Assembly: GCF_937616625.2 (NCBI RefSeq)
Contig: NC_065570.1
Coordinates: 38,323,665-38,387,664 of the forward strand
Direction of reading: 5' to 3'
DNA length: 64,000 nt
DNA from: Mercurialis annua
Taxonomy: Eukaryota; Streptophyta; Magnoliopsida; Malpighiales; Euphorbiaceae
Both the position numbers and the translations under genes were made by a program. A model generated the notes under the pieces. It was not told the origin of the DNA, did not search any database, and worked only from the letters and a program-made list of their open reading frames with translations. Each line of letters opens with the position of its first letter. Position 1 is the stretch's first letter. Shown piece after piece: positions 34,344-46,435 of this stretch.

Positions 34344-37214
34344 TTATCCTGTATTCATTCGCCTAGCCACGTTTTCATTTTGCTTCTCAATTCTTTCTTT
34401 CACCTGTTTGTGCACCTTTTGAACCAAATCAGCCTTAGAAACACCATCGGCACTAACAAGGTTAGTCATAGGCAAAGGAATTAAATCAATTGGAGACAAC
34501 GGATTAAAACCATACACAATTTCAAAAGGTGAAGTGTGTGTAGTGCTATGAACAGCCCTGTTATATGCAAATTCGACATATGGTAATAAATCCTCCCAAG
34601 ATATTAAATTCTTAGAAATTAAAGAGCGAAGCAATTGCACCATGGTTCTATTAACCACCTCAGTTTGTCCATCTGTTTGTGGATGGCAAGTAGTAGAAAA
34701 TAGTAATTTAGTACCCAATTTAGCCCACACAACACGCCAAAAATGACTAAGAAATTTTGTATCCCTATCACTCACAATTGTCCTAGGTATCCCATGTAAA
34801 CGCACAACTTCCCGAAAGAACAAATCAGCAATATGACAAGCATCATCATTTTTATGGCATGGTATAAAGTGTGCCATCTTGCTAAAACGATCAACCACAA
34901 CAAAAATACTATCCTTACCCTTCCTAGTTCTTGGCAAACCAAGTACAAAGTCCATAGACAAATCTGTCCAAGGCATATCAGGTATGGGTAAAGTTGCATA
35001 TAATCCATGAGGTTTCAGTTTGGACTTAGCTTGCATGCAAACAATACATTTACTACACACTTTATGAACATCTCGTTTCATGTCAGGCCATAAGAAATGA
35101 TCACAAATAATAGCATAAGTCTTACTAACCCCAAAGTAACCCATCAGTTCACCACTATGTGCTTCGTTTATCAACAACAAACGCAAAGAACAACTAGGCA
35201 CACACAACCTATTCTTTTTAAACAAAAATCGGTCAAAAACATAAAAATCATCAAATGCATTCCCATTAATACAGGTTCCATACACATTGCGAAAATCAAT
35301 ATCATCTTTGTGCAAATCCTTAATATACTCAAAACCTAACAATTTAGAATCAAGAGTATTAAGAAGTGCATACCTTCTTGAAAGTGCATCAGCAACCACA
35401 TTTTCTTTACCTTTCTTGTACTTGATGACATAAGGAAAGGTATCGACAAACTCCATCCATTTAGCATGTCTTCGATTCAACTTATCTTGCCCTTTTAGAT
35501 GTTTCAAGGATTCATGATATGTGTGAATCACGAACTCCTTAGGCCACAAATAGTGTTGCCATGTCTGAAGTGCGCGTACCAAGGCAAACAACTTCTTGTC
35601 ATATGTTGGGTAATTCAAGCCTGCCCCATTTAGTTTCTCACTAAAGAAGCAATTTGGACGCCCCTCTTGCATCAATACAGCCCCAATTCCAACGCCACTT
35701 GCATCACATTCAATCTCAAAGATTTTATCAAAATTAGGCAAAACTAACAAAGGTGCACTACACAATTTTTCTTTAAGTAAATTAAAAGCATGTTCTTGTG
35801 CATCACCCCAATTAAAAGCAGCATTTTTCTTGACTAATTCATTCAAAGGTGCAGCTAAAGTACTAAAATCTTTAATGAAACGCCTGTAAAAGCTAGCCAA
35901 TCCATGAAAACTCCTTAATTGACTCACATTAGTTGGTTTTGGCCATTCATGAATAGCTTTCACCTTTTCAGTATCAACCTCCAAACCATTAGAACTAACA
36001 ATAAATCCAAGAAAATTGACTCGATCTAAACAAAAACTACACTTCTTTAGATTGGAGAACAACTTGTCTTTTCGAAGAACTTCTAAAACAGCCCTAACAT
36101 GGATTATATGATCAGAATCAGACCTGGAGTAAACTAGAATATCATCAAAATAAACAACCACAAATTTACCAAGAAATTCACGCAAGACATGGTTCATCAA
36201 TCTCATGAATGTACTAGGTGCATTTGTAAGCCCAAATGGCATAACTAGCCGCTCATAGAGCCCATACTTGGTCTTAAAGGCAGTTTTCCACTCATCCCCA
36301 TTTTTCATGCGAATTTGATAATAACCATATCGTAAATCAATCTTAGTAAAAACACATGCACCATGCAATTCAGCAAGCATATCATCTAACCTAGGGATAG
36401 GATGACGATACTTTACCGTGATCTTATTAATTACACGACAATCCACACACATTCTCCACGTGCCATCTTTTTTTGGAACCAGAATCACAGGAACCGCACA
36501 TGGACTTAAGCTCTCTTTAACATACCCTTTTTCCATTAAATCATCCACTTGCCTTTGAAGTTCCTTTGTCTCTTTAGGGTTACTTCTATAGGCTGGTCTA
36601 TTTGGTATGGCAGCCCCGGGTACAAAATCAATTTGATGCTCAATGCCTCTTTCAGGTGGTAAACCACTGGGCATATCATCGGGAAAAACGTCATCAAATT
36701 CCTGCAACAAATCACAAAATTCTTTTGGCAAGGCAAGATCAAGATCAGAATTGTTCAAATATATATCCTTGTAAGTAACCACAAACACTACCCTATTAGA
36801 ATGCAATGCATGCCTAATTTTGCCTTCTCTAGATACAAAGCTACCCCTGTTGTGTTTTGATTTCTCACTTGATTGAATACCATTGTTTTTATCACTCTTT
36901 AGTGATTCGTCAATACATTTGCTATTTTCAGTTTCAGCTCTTTCTCTCTCAATTTTGCATTGATCATCATACACATCCTTAGGAGAAAGAGGTGTTAATG
37001 TAACTTTTCTTCCATCCTTTGCAAAACTATATCTATTAAGGAAACCATCATGTGTAGATTTTCTATCAAATTGCCATGGTCTACCTAATAAGATATGTCC
37101 AGCATGCATTGGTACTACATCACATAGCACCTCATCAGAATATCTACCAATTGTGAATTGTACAATAACCTGTTTAGTCACTTTAATCTTACCACAATTA
37201 TTAAGCCAAAGCAA
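34344..37214 (-). pseudogene. Gypsy pol: protease end, RT, RNase H, integrase
   Basis: A 956-codon open stretch bounded by TGA (37215) and TAA (34344), both in frame with flanking family sequence. Residues 1-80 are the protease C-terminal part ([12 protein letters not shown]). RT spans about 240-410 with [43 protein letters not shown] and the catalytic YFDD at 355-358. RNase H starts at about 500 ([13 protein letters not shown]), but the later catalytic Asp position reads Tyr566 ([11 protein letters not shown]). The integrase zinc finger has His685, then Tyr693 where a zinc-binding His is usual (LMGYFG), with Cys723 and Cys726. Catalytic Asp is in MDFVLGLP, the second in SDRDTKF, and Glu in GQTEVVNRT. 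The copy is inactive. Confidence 0.94.
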
Positions 37215-37685
37215 TCAATATGGTCTAGGATGAGGTATGACATTCAAATTTAACTTTCGAACCATAGCAATACTAGCAACATTAGTACAGCTACCACTAT
37301 CAATAATAAGGTTCTAAATATTACCTTGTACATGGCATCTTGTGTGAAAAATGTTTTCCCTTTGCTGCTCTAAGTCATTTCCATCCTTCATTTGTACACT
37401 AAGTGTACGTCTAGCAACCAGCAAATGGCCTCGCATTGGTTCTTCAATACCATCTTCACTACAATTTTCTAGTGATGGAATCTCTTCATTATCACTTTCA
37501 TCACTTTCAGTCTCAATATCACCATGATCTTTGAGCACCATTGCTCTTCGATTTGGACATTGTGAAGCAATATGACCATTACCTAGGCACTTGAAACATT
37601 TTATATCTCGGTTTCTTACCATAGGTGTCTCAGATTTGAATGAACTTTTTGGATCTGCCACTCCTTTTTGCTTAGAATCCTGCAA
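37215..37685 (-). pseudogene. Gypsy Gag zinc knuckle and protease start
   Basis: In the same frame as the main pol segment. The CCHC knuckle CFKCLGNGHIASQC is followed by an acidic linker (ESDESDNEEIPSLENCSE). After the TAG at 37314-37316 the retropepsin motif LIIDSGSCTNVAS is visible (37275-37313), then a TGA at 37215-37217. The protease is therefore isolated between two nonsense codons. Confidence 0.88.
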
Positions 37686-38107
37686 AACAGATTTGTTAGA
37701 ATCAAATTTTCCGCCCTTTGAAGATCCACCCCAATTAGGTTTTGAATTGAATTAGCACCCCAATTCGAATTGGAATTTGCATTTGATGTCCAATTAGACT
37801 TGGCTATCCATTTTGGTTTTAATTGCTTCTCAATCTTGATGGCGAGATGCACCATCTCTTCAATCTCTCTATAATGGTTTAATTCAACCCGGTCAGCGAT
37901 CTCCTTATTCATTCCTCTAAGAAAACGAGACATGGTTGCTTCCATTTCCTCATGTAAATCTAGCCTAACCATTAACATCTCCATTTCTTTAAAGTAATCC
38001 TCAATATTCTTTGTACCTTGTCTTAAGTACTGAAGTTTTTGGTACAGCTCTGTTTGATAATATAAGGTACAAATCTTCTTTTCATCACATCCATAAGAGC
38101 TACCCAA
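37630..38107 (-). pseudogene. Gypsy Gag, middle part
   Basis: This segment contains YQTELYQKLQYLRQGTKNIE, DYFKEMEMLMVRLDLHEEME, ATMSRFLRGMNKEIADRVEL and YREIEEMVHLAIKIEKQLK. It is the retrotransposon Gag domain continuing from the segment upstream. Its frame differs from both neighbours, so one frame change lies at about 38023-38107 and another at about 37616-37690. The last ~20 residues of its open stretch are out-of-frame. Confidence 0.88.
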
Positions 38108-38814
38108 CTATTAATAGCATTTTCTCCACTTCTGCGCCGAGCAATTACCATTTGTTCATACCACATAATGGCATATTCAGTAAAATGACTTACCACTAAC
38201 TTCATTTGCTTCTCATCAGAAAAATTATGGCAATCAAAAATGAGATTTACCCTTTTCTCCCACTCCAAATAGACTTCAGGGTTAGTCTTACCAGCAAAAT
38301 TAGGAATTTGAAATTTGATGCTACCAAGGTTTCTGTCCACATCATCGTGATTATTATGCCAATTGCCACCATAATGACCACCTGGATTGCCTCTACCAAT
38401 ATTAGGGTTTCTCCTCGCACTGGGACCAGCAACAAATCCTCTACCTAAGTTAGGTTCATGCCGATCAAACTCATCATAATCGTCATAATCAACATGTTGA
38501 TGATGCCCATTATTATGAAGTCCCATGTTCACTCCCACATTAGGTACATTAGCTCTCCCATTTATTGCATTTACACCCAAATTTGGAGAATTTTCCCTCA
38601 CTTCTTGTCGATTTGCACCTACTGCCCCAGCAATTGCAGCAAGTTGCTCTTGCAAAGTCTGATTATTAAGCTCCATTCTTTCTAATCTCTCAACCAGATT
38701 AGCCATACTCCTTTGTACTCTTTCATTTTCTTGAAATTGTGCGAAAGGAATACCTTCATGAGGTAACCTAGTTGTATCATCACCAACTCGTTCACCCGTT
38801 GATCCACTTGACAT
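38030..38814 (-). pseudogene. Gypsy Gag, N-terminal part
   Basis: It starts at ATG 38812-38814 (MSSGSTGERVGDDTTRLPHE). A coiled-coil-like stretch follows at residues about 28-65 (ERVQRSMANLVERLERMELN), then an Asn/Gly/His-rich low-complexity region, then the capsid-like domain IKFQIPNFAGKTNPEVYLEW through MDVMKRRFVP. This capsid segment is of the type found in CRM and related chromoviruses. The frame is lost near 38060. The product would assemble the particle. Confidence 0.9.
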
Positions 38815-39710
38815 AGTGACCCTGAAAAAGAAAGATGGCAGAATAGCAAAACAAAAAAAAAGTTAAGAGCAAACAGATTCCTCACACACTTCCTCACGTG
38901 TTTGCACTCAAAAGATGGGGTTGTTCACTCGTGTTTAACACACAAAAGTAATGATCTCACAAGGCTTAACTCACACCACTCAAGCTTTATATCAAGTATT
39001 CTTATGTGAATCAGTTCAACTACAAATTTCCAACCAAACCTTATGAAATACTAATAATCAAGTTTTAAATACTTAAGAAGCAAAAACGCAATATATATCA
39101 AGAAAACAGCAAATGTGTATCCAGATCAAAGAAAACAGAATTGAAAGAAAAGAAAACTTCAAATGGAATTAAAAGACAAATAAAAGAAATATCTAGATGC
39201 AAGAATATTTCTAGGAAACAAGAAAGAAAAAAAAAGGTAAAGAAAAGCAATTTGGAAAGTAATCAAAGAAACCCTAGAAAACTTTAATCTGATTTGAAAA
39301 GATCTTATATGGTGTCAATCCTTTCAAATTTGAATTTCTCAAATAAATCACAAATCCCCTTTAGATTAGAGAAAAAAAAATTCAGAACTGATTTGCAAAT
39401 TAATAACCCCTTTAATGCTCTTGATTTCCACCACTTCACTTGCACACATTAATTTTTGCAATCAAACTCACAAATATCAAAACCAACAAAATGACCTTAT
39501 AACTTTTTCAAGATTTCAAATTCTTTTTCTCTCTTTTTTTTGATACTTCTTTTTTTGATTGATATGAAATTTCAAGAACAGAATTTCAGATTCCTTTTTT
39601 CTCTTTTTTTGAATTTTTTTTTTGTTTTTTTTCTTTAAACAACAAATTTAAGAACAAGACCACTAATCAAACACATGAAATAAATGGATAACCAACCTCA
39701 TTTTCAAGAG
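38815..39710 (-). other. Gypsy untranslated leader
   Basis: About 0.9 kb lies between the primer binding site and Gag. It is AT-rich, with homopolymer T and A tracts near 39530-39640, and no frame carries a recognisable domain. Nothing else supported. Confidence 0.8.
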
Positions 39711-39727
39711 CCAAGGCTTTGATACCA
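39711..39727 (-). other. Gypsy primer binding site (Met tRNA type)
   Basis: The minus strand reads TGGTATCAAAGCCTTGG, two bases after the 5' LTR end (TTCTTATCA). TGGTATCA-AGCC matches the initiator-Met tRNA complement with one early mismatch. This fixes the right LTR as 5'. Confidence 0.88.
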
Positions 39728-39729
39728 AA

Positions 39730-40359
39730 TGATAAGAACCTTCAGCGATAGGCTATACGAACCCTTAATGCAACGCCCAAGAACCCGTATAATCATTAAC
39801 CTAAAATCCCAATACCTATCTGATTCAAAACCCTAGGATCACTCTAGATCAGATTATAAAGATCAAGTGTAAATAGAACCTAAAAGATTAAGTCTTTTAA
39901 ATCCTAATTACTAGCACGCCACAAAGATTGATCAGATCTTTGATAAGTGAAAAGCATTCAATACGAATACAAGAATAAAACAAGGGTTTCTATGAAACAA
40001 ATATCAATATATATCATAATCTGATTGTAAAACCCTAAAACAAAGTATTTATAATGTCTCAGCAACCAATGGCGTACTTGTAAATAAGTAAAATTCGAAA
40101 TAATAAACCCTAGTCTTGAATATGGGCTTTAAGTATGTTATACAAAGCCCATTCTTCAGAATCTTCATTTGAATAAGTTTGAAGATTAGCCCAACCTTGT
40201 ATATAACCATTTAAGGTCTCTTGAAGCTTCTTGGCCCGTGACCTTGTAATTGGTCCTTGGGATAAACTCAACGGATCTTGGATATGCATTCTGCCCTCTT
40301 CATCAAGCCCATCAAAATTAGCATCTTCAATCTTTTGGAGTCCTAGCCCATCCGTAACA
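39730..40359 (-). repeat. Gypsy 5' LTR (right)
   Basis: A 630-bp repeat with TGATAAG start and CCGTAACA end on the plus strand. The frame from 40373 to 40110 repeats the polyprotein tail, as expected because the pol end lies in the LTR; it is a by-product and not a separate gene. It is followed by TATAA and then satellite A. Confidence 0.93.
40046..40055 (-). promoter_or_regulatory. Candidate TATA box of the gypsy 5' LTR
   Basis: The minus strand reads ATTATAAATA within the 5' LTR, upstream of the leader. The match and position are plausible for a retrotransposon promoter. There is no direct evidence of use. Confidence 0.4.
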
Positions 40360-40364
40360 TATAA
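40360..40364. repeat. Target-site duplication TATAA, right copy
   Basis: Matches 33449-33453 exactly; the satellite monomer then continues as CTTAAACATGCTTAG. Confidence 0.88.
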
Positions 40365-43300
40365 CTTAAACATGCTTAGAAAATTGGAACGACATGTTAG
40401 AGAGACTTGTAACGTGACATAAGCATGGTAATCAAAATGACGCGTTAAAGAGACTTGAGACGTGCCATACTAATCTAGCATCATTGTTTACGCACACTTA
40501 GCGTATTATAGCCTAACCATGCTTAGGTAATCGTAACAACGCGTTAAAGAGACTTGTGACGTGATATACTAATCTAGCAACACTTTTAACGCGCACTAAC
40601 ATAACAATGCTTAGGTAATCGCAACGACGCGTTAAATAGACTTGAGACGCGATATACTAACCTATTGTCCCTTTTCACGCACACTTTGCGTATTATAACC
40701 TAACCATGCTTAGTTAATCAGAACGAGGAGTTAGAATCACTTGAAAAGACGCGTTAAAGAGACTTGAAATGCGCCATTCTAATCAAGCGTCACTTTTTAC
40801 GCTTACTTTGCGTAATATAACCTAACCATTCTTAGGTTATCGGAACGACGCGTTAAAGTGACTTGAGACGCGCCATACTAATTTAGCAACACTTTTTACT
40901 CCCACTTTGCGTAATATAACCTAACCATGCTTAGGTAATCGGAACAATATGTTAAAGAGACTTGAGACGCAACATAAGCACAGTAATCAAAACATCGCGT
41001 TAAAGAGAGTTGAAACGCGCCATACTAATCTAGATTCACTTTTTACGCACGCTTTGCGAAATATAACCTAACCACTCATAGGTAATCGGAATGACGCGTT
41101 AAAAAGACTTGAGACGCGACATACTAATCTTGCCGTCACTTTTCACGCACACTTTGCGTAATATAACTTAACCATGCTTAGGTAATTGTAACAACGCGTT
41201 AAAGAGACTTGTGACGCGACATATTAATCTGGCGACACTTTTATCGCGCACACTTTGCGTAATATAACCTAACCATGCTTAGGTAATCGCAACAACGCGT
41301 TAAAGGGACTTGAAACGCGACATACTAATCTAGGGTCACTTTTCACGCACAGTTTGCGTAAAATAACCTAACCATGCTTAGGTATTCGGAACGACGCGTT
41401 AAAGAGACTTGACACCCGACATACTAATCTAGCATCACTTTTAACACACACTTTGCGTAATATAACCAAACCATCCCATACTAATCTAGCGTCACTTTTT
41501 ACTCATACTTTGCGTAATATAACCTAACCATGCTTAGGTTATCGGAACGACGCGTTAAAGAGACTTGAGATGCGACATACTAATCCAGCGTCACTTTTCA
41601 CGCAAACTTTGCGTTATATAATCTAACCATTCTTAGGAAATCGGAACGACACATTCAAGAGACTTTAGTAGCGTCATTCTAATCTAGCGTCACTTTTCAC
41701 GCACACTTTACGTAATATAACCTAAGCATGCTTATGTAATCGGAATACGCATTAAAGAGACTTGAGGCGTGGCATACTAATCTAGCATCACTTTTCACGC
41801 ACAGTTTGCGTTAAAAAACCTAATCATTCCTAGGTAATCGTAACGACATGTTAAAGAGACTTAAGACGCGACATAGTAATTGATTGTCACTTTTCACGCA
41901 CACTTTGCGTAATATAACCTAACCATGCTTAGGTAATCCGAACGACGCGTTAGAGACACTTGTGACGCGACATAAGCACAGTAATCGAAACGACGCGTTA
42001 AAGAGATTTGAAACGCGCCATACTAATCTAGAGTCACTTTTTACGCACGCTTTGCGAAATATAACCTAACCATGCTTAAGTAATCGGAACGACGCGTTAA
42101 AAATACTTGAGACGCGACATACTAATCTTGCCATCACTTTTCACGCACACTTTGCATAATATAACTTAACCATGCTTAGGTAATCGGAACGACGTGTTAG
42201 AGGGACTTGAGACGCGACATACTAATCTAGCGTCACTTTTCACGCACAGTTGCGTAAAATAACCTAACCATGCTTAGGTAATCAGAACGACGCGTTACAA
42301 AGACTTGAGACGCGACATACTAATCTATGGTCACTTTTCACGCAACCTTTGCGAAATATAACCTAACCATACTTAGGTTATCGGAACGACGCATTAAAGA
42401 GACTTGAGACGCTACATACTTATCTAGCGTCACTTGTCACGCACACTTTGCGTAATATAGCCTAACCATGCTTAGGTAATCAGAACGACGCGTTTGAGAG
42501 ACTTGAGACGCGACATAATCATGGTAATCAAAACAACGCGTTACAGAGACTTGAGACACGCCATACTAATCTAGCGTAACTTTTTACGCAGACTTTGCAT
42601 AATATAACCTAACCATGCATAGGTAATTAGAACGACGCATTAAAGAGACTTGAGACATGACATACTAATCTAGCGTCACTTTTCATGCACACTTTGTGTA
42701 AAATAACTCAACCATGCTTAGGTAATTAAAACGACGTGTTAGAGAGACTTGTGACGCAACATAAGCATAGGAATCAAAACCACGCGTTAAAGAGACTTGA
42801 GACACGCCATACTAATCTAGCGTCAATTTTTACACAGACTTTGCGTAATATAACATAACCATGCTTAGGTAATCGGAACGGCGCATTAAAGAGACTTGAG
42901 ACGCGACATACTAATTTAGCGTCAATTTTCCCGCACACTTTGCGTAATATAGCCTAATGATGCTTAGTTAATCGGAATGACGCGTTAGAGAGATTTGTGA
43001 CGTGAGATACTAATCTAGCGTCACTTTTCACGCAGACTTTGCATAATATAACTCAACCGTTTTAGGTAATTAGAACGACGCGTTAGAGAGACTTGTGACG
43101 CGACATAAGCATGGTAATCAAAACGACGCGTTAAAGAGACATTAGACGCGCCATACTAATCTAGCGTCACTTTTTACGCAGACTTTGCGTAATATAACCT
43201 AACCATGCTTAGGTAATTGGAACGACGAGTTAAAGAGACTTGAGACGCGACATACTAATCTAGCGTCACTTTTCACGCACACTTTGCGTAATATAACTAA

Positions 43301-46300
43301 ACCATGCTTAGGTAATCGGAACGATGAGTTAAAGAGACTTGAGACGCGACATACTAATCAATCGTTACTTTTCATGCACACTACCTAACCATGCTTAGGT
43401 AATTGGAACGACGCGTTAAAGAGACTTGAGACTCAACACATTAATCTAGCGTCACTTTTCACGCACAATTTGCGTAGTATAACCTAACCATGCTTAGGTA
43501 ATCAGAACGACGCGTTAAAGACACTTCAGGATTGACATACTAATCTAGCGTCACTTTTCACGCAAACTTTGTGTAATATAACCTAACCATGCATAGATAA
43601 TCGGAACACGCGTTGAGGAGACTTGAGACGTGACATACTAATCTAGCGTCACTTTTCACGCACACTTTGCCTAATATAAACAACACGTTAAAGAGACTAG
43701 AGCACGACATACTAATCTAGCATAACTTTTCCCTCACACTTTGCCTAAAATAACCTAACCATGCTTAGGTAATCGGAACGACGAGTTAAGGAGAGTCTTA
43801 GGGCGCGCCATACTAATCTAACGTCACTTTTCGAGCACACTTTGCGTAATACAACCTAACCATGCTTAGGTAATCGAAACGACGCGTTAAAGAGACTTCA
43901 GACGCGCCATACTAATCTAGCATCACGTTTTACGCAGACTTCGCGTAATATAACCTAACCATGCTAAGATTATCAGAACAACGCGTTAAAGAGAGTTGAA
44001 ACGCGCCATACTAATCTAGAGTCACTTTTTACGCACGCTTTGCGAAATATAACCTAACCATGCTTAAGTAATCGGAACGACGCGTTAAAAATACTTGAGA
44101 CGCGACATACTAATCTTGCCATCACTTTTCACGCACACTTTGCATAATATAACTTAACCATGCTTAGGTAATCGGAACGACGTGTTAGAGGGACTTGAGA
44201 CGCGACATACTAATCTAGCGTCACTTTTCACGCACAGTTGCGTAAAATAACCTAACCATGCTTAGGTAATCAGAACGACGCGTTACAAAGACTTGAGACG
44301 CGACATACTAATCTATGGTCACTTTTCACGCAAACTTTGCGAAATATAACCTAACCATGCTTAGGTTATCGGAACGACGCATTAAAGAGACTTGAGACGC
44401 TACATACTTATCTAGCGTCACTTGTCACGCACACTTTGCGTAATATAGCCTAACCATGCTTAGGTAATCAGAACGACGCGTTTGAGAGACTTGAGACGCG
44501 ACATAATCATGGTAATCAAAACAACGCGTTACAGAGACTTGAGACACGCCATACTAATCTAGCGTAACTTTTTACGCAGACTTTGCGTAATATAACCTAA
44601 CCATGCTTAGGTAATTAGAACGACGCATTAAAGAGACTTGAGACACGACATACTAATCTAGCGTCACTTTTCATGCACACTTTGTGTAAAATAACTCAAC
44701 CATGCTTAGGTAATTAAAACGACGTGTTAGAGAGACTTGTGACGCAACATAAGCATAGGAATCAAAACCACGCGTTAAAGAGACTTGAGACACGCCATAC
44801 TAATCTAGCGTCAATTTTTACACAGACTTTGCGTAATATAACATAACCATGCTTAGGTAATTGGAACGGCGCATTAAAGAGACTTCAGACGCGACATACT
44901 AATTTAGCGTCAATTTTCCCGCACACTTTGCGTAATATAGCCTAATGATGCTTAGTTAATCGGAATGACGCGTTAGAGAGATTTGTGACGTGAGATACTA
45001 ATCTAGCGTCACTTTTCACGCAGACTTTGCATAATATAACTCAACCGTTTTAGGTAATTAGAACGACGCGTTAGAGAGACTTGTGACGCGACATAAGCAT
45101 GGTAATCAAAACGACGCGTTAAAGAGACTTGAGACGCGCCATACTAATCTAGCGTCACTTTTTACGCAGACTTTGCGTAATATAACCTAACCATGCTTAG
45201 GTAATTGGAACGACGAGTTAAAGAGACTTGAGTTACGACATACTAATCTAGCGTCACTTTTCACGCACACTTTGCGTAATATAACTAAACCATGCTTAGG
45301 TAATCGGAACGATGAGTTAAAGAGACTTGAGACGCGACATACTAATCAATCGTTACTTTTCATGCACACTACCTAACCATGCTTAGGTAATTGGAACGAC
45401 GCGTTAAAGAGACTTGAGACTCAACACATTAATCTAGCGTCACTTTTCACGCACAATTTGCGTAGTATAACCTAACCATGCTTAGGTAATCAGAACGACG
45501 CGTTAAAGACACTTCAGGATTGACATACTAATCTAGCGTCACTTTTCACGCAAACTTTGTGTAATATAACCTAACCATGCATAGATAATCGGAACACGCG
45601 TTGAGGAGACTTGAGACGTGACATACTAATCTAGCGTCACTTTTCACGCACACTTTGCCTAATATAAACAACACGTTAAAGAGACTAGAGCACGACATAC
45701 TAATCTAGCGTAACTTTTCCCTCACACTTTGCCTAAAATAACCTAACCATACTTAGGTAATCGGAACGACGAGTTAAGGAGAGTCTTAGGGCGCGCCATA
45801 CTAATCTAACGTCACTTTTCGAGCACACTTTGCGTAATACAACCTAACCATGCTTAGGTAATCGAAACGACGCGTTAAAGAGACTTCAGACGCGCCATAC
45901 TAATCTAGCATCACGTTTTACGCAGACTTCGCGTAATATAACCTAACCATGCTAAGATTATCAGAACGACGCGTTAAAGAGACTTGAGACGCGACATACT
46001 AATATAGCATCACTTTTCACGGAAACTTTGCATAATATAATCTAACCATACTTAGGAAATCGAAACGACGCGTTACAGAGACTTTATTAGCGCCATTCTA
46101 ATCTAGAGTCACTATTCACGCACACTTTACGTAATATAACCTACACATGCTTAGGTAATTGGAATACGCAATAAAGAGACTTGAAGCGCGAATTACTAAT
46201 CTAGCATCACTTTTCACGCACAATTTGCGTAAAATAACCTAACCATGCCTAGGTAATCGGAACGACGCGTTAAAGAGACTTATGACGCGACATAGTAATT

Positions 46301-46435
46301 GATTGTCACTTTCCACACACACTTTGCGTAATATAACCTAACCATGCTTAGGTAATCGGAACAACGCGTTAGAGACACTTGTGACGCGACATAAGCACAG
46401 TAATCGAAACGAAACGTTAAAGAGACTTGAGACGC
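40365..46435 (+). repeat. Satellite A array, forward block right of the gypsy element
   Basis: About 6 kb of 99-bp units in forward orientation with many 48-bp short units. It is dominated by a 1988-bp higher-order duplication (see the separate entry). Flanking stretches 41541-42000 and 45960-46420 are also related to each other (offset about 4420 bp) through rare variants such as CATAGTAATTGATTGTCAC and TAGGAAATCG. No genes. It ends at the orientation reversal in GAGACGCTAG (46431-46435). Confidence 0.94.
41998..45970 (+). repeat. Two-copy higher-order repeat, 1988-bp unit
   Basis: Copy 1 (about 41998-43985) and copy 2 (about 43986-45970) are nearly identical base for base at a constant 1988-bp offset. 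CGCGTTAAAAATACTTGAG occurs at 42093 and 44081, and ATGCTAAGATTATCAG at 43961 and 45949. Only scattered single-base differences were seen. About 20 monomers are included, counting shortened ones. The high identity against 10-20% between neighbouring monomers indicates a recent block duplication. Confidence 0.93.

Larger units (their letters stand above)
33454..40359 (-). mobile_element. Ty3/gypsy LTR retrotransposon, probably CRM clade, inserted in satellite A
   Basis: A 6906-bp minus-strand element with 630-bp LTRs, TATAA duplications, a tRNA-Met-type primer binding site and a polypurine tract. The domain order is Gag, protease, RT, RNase H, integrase, diagnostic of gypsy. Three features suggest the centromeric CRM clade. 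The Gag domain has YLEWEKRVNLIFDCHNFSDE. No standard chromodomain follows integrase; there is instead a TFNVVDLTPFDVGDE and GPITRSRAKKLQ tail. The coding frame continues through the 3' LTR. The polyprotein has stops at 37314, 37215 and 34344 and frame changes near 38060 and 37650. LTRs differ at about 18 positions by hand, so it is older than the copia element. Confidence 0.93.

Noticed and set aside
40110..40373. Separate small gene at the right end of the gypsy element
   Set aside because: It is the polyprotein tail duplicated by the LTR; its first codons come from satellite sequence at the junction.
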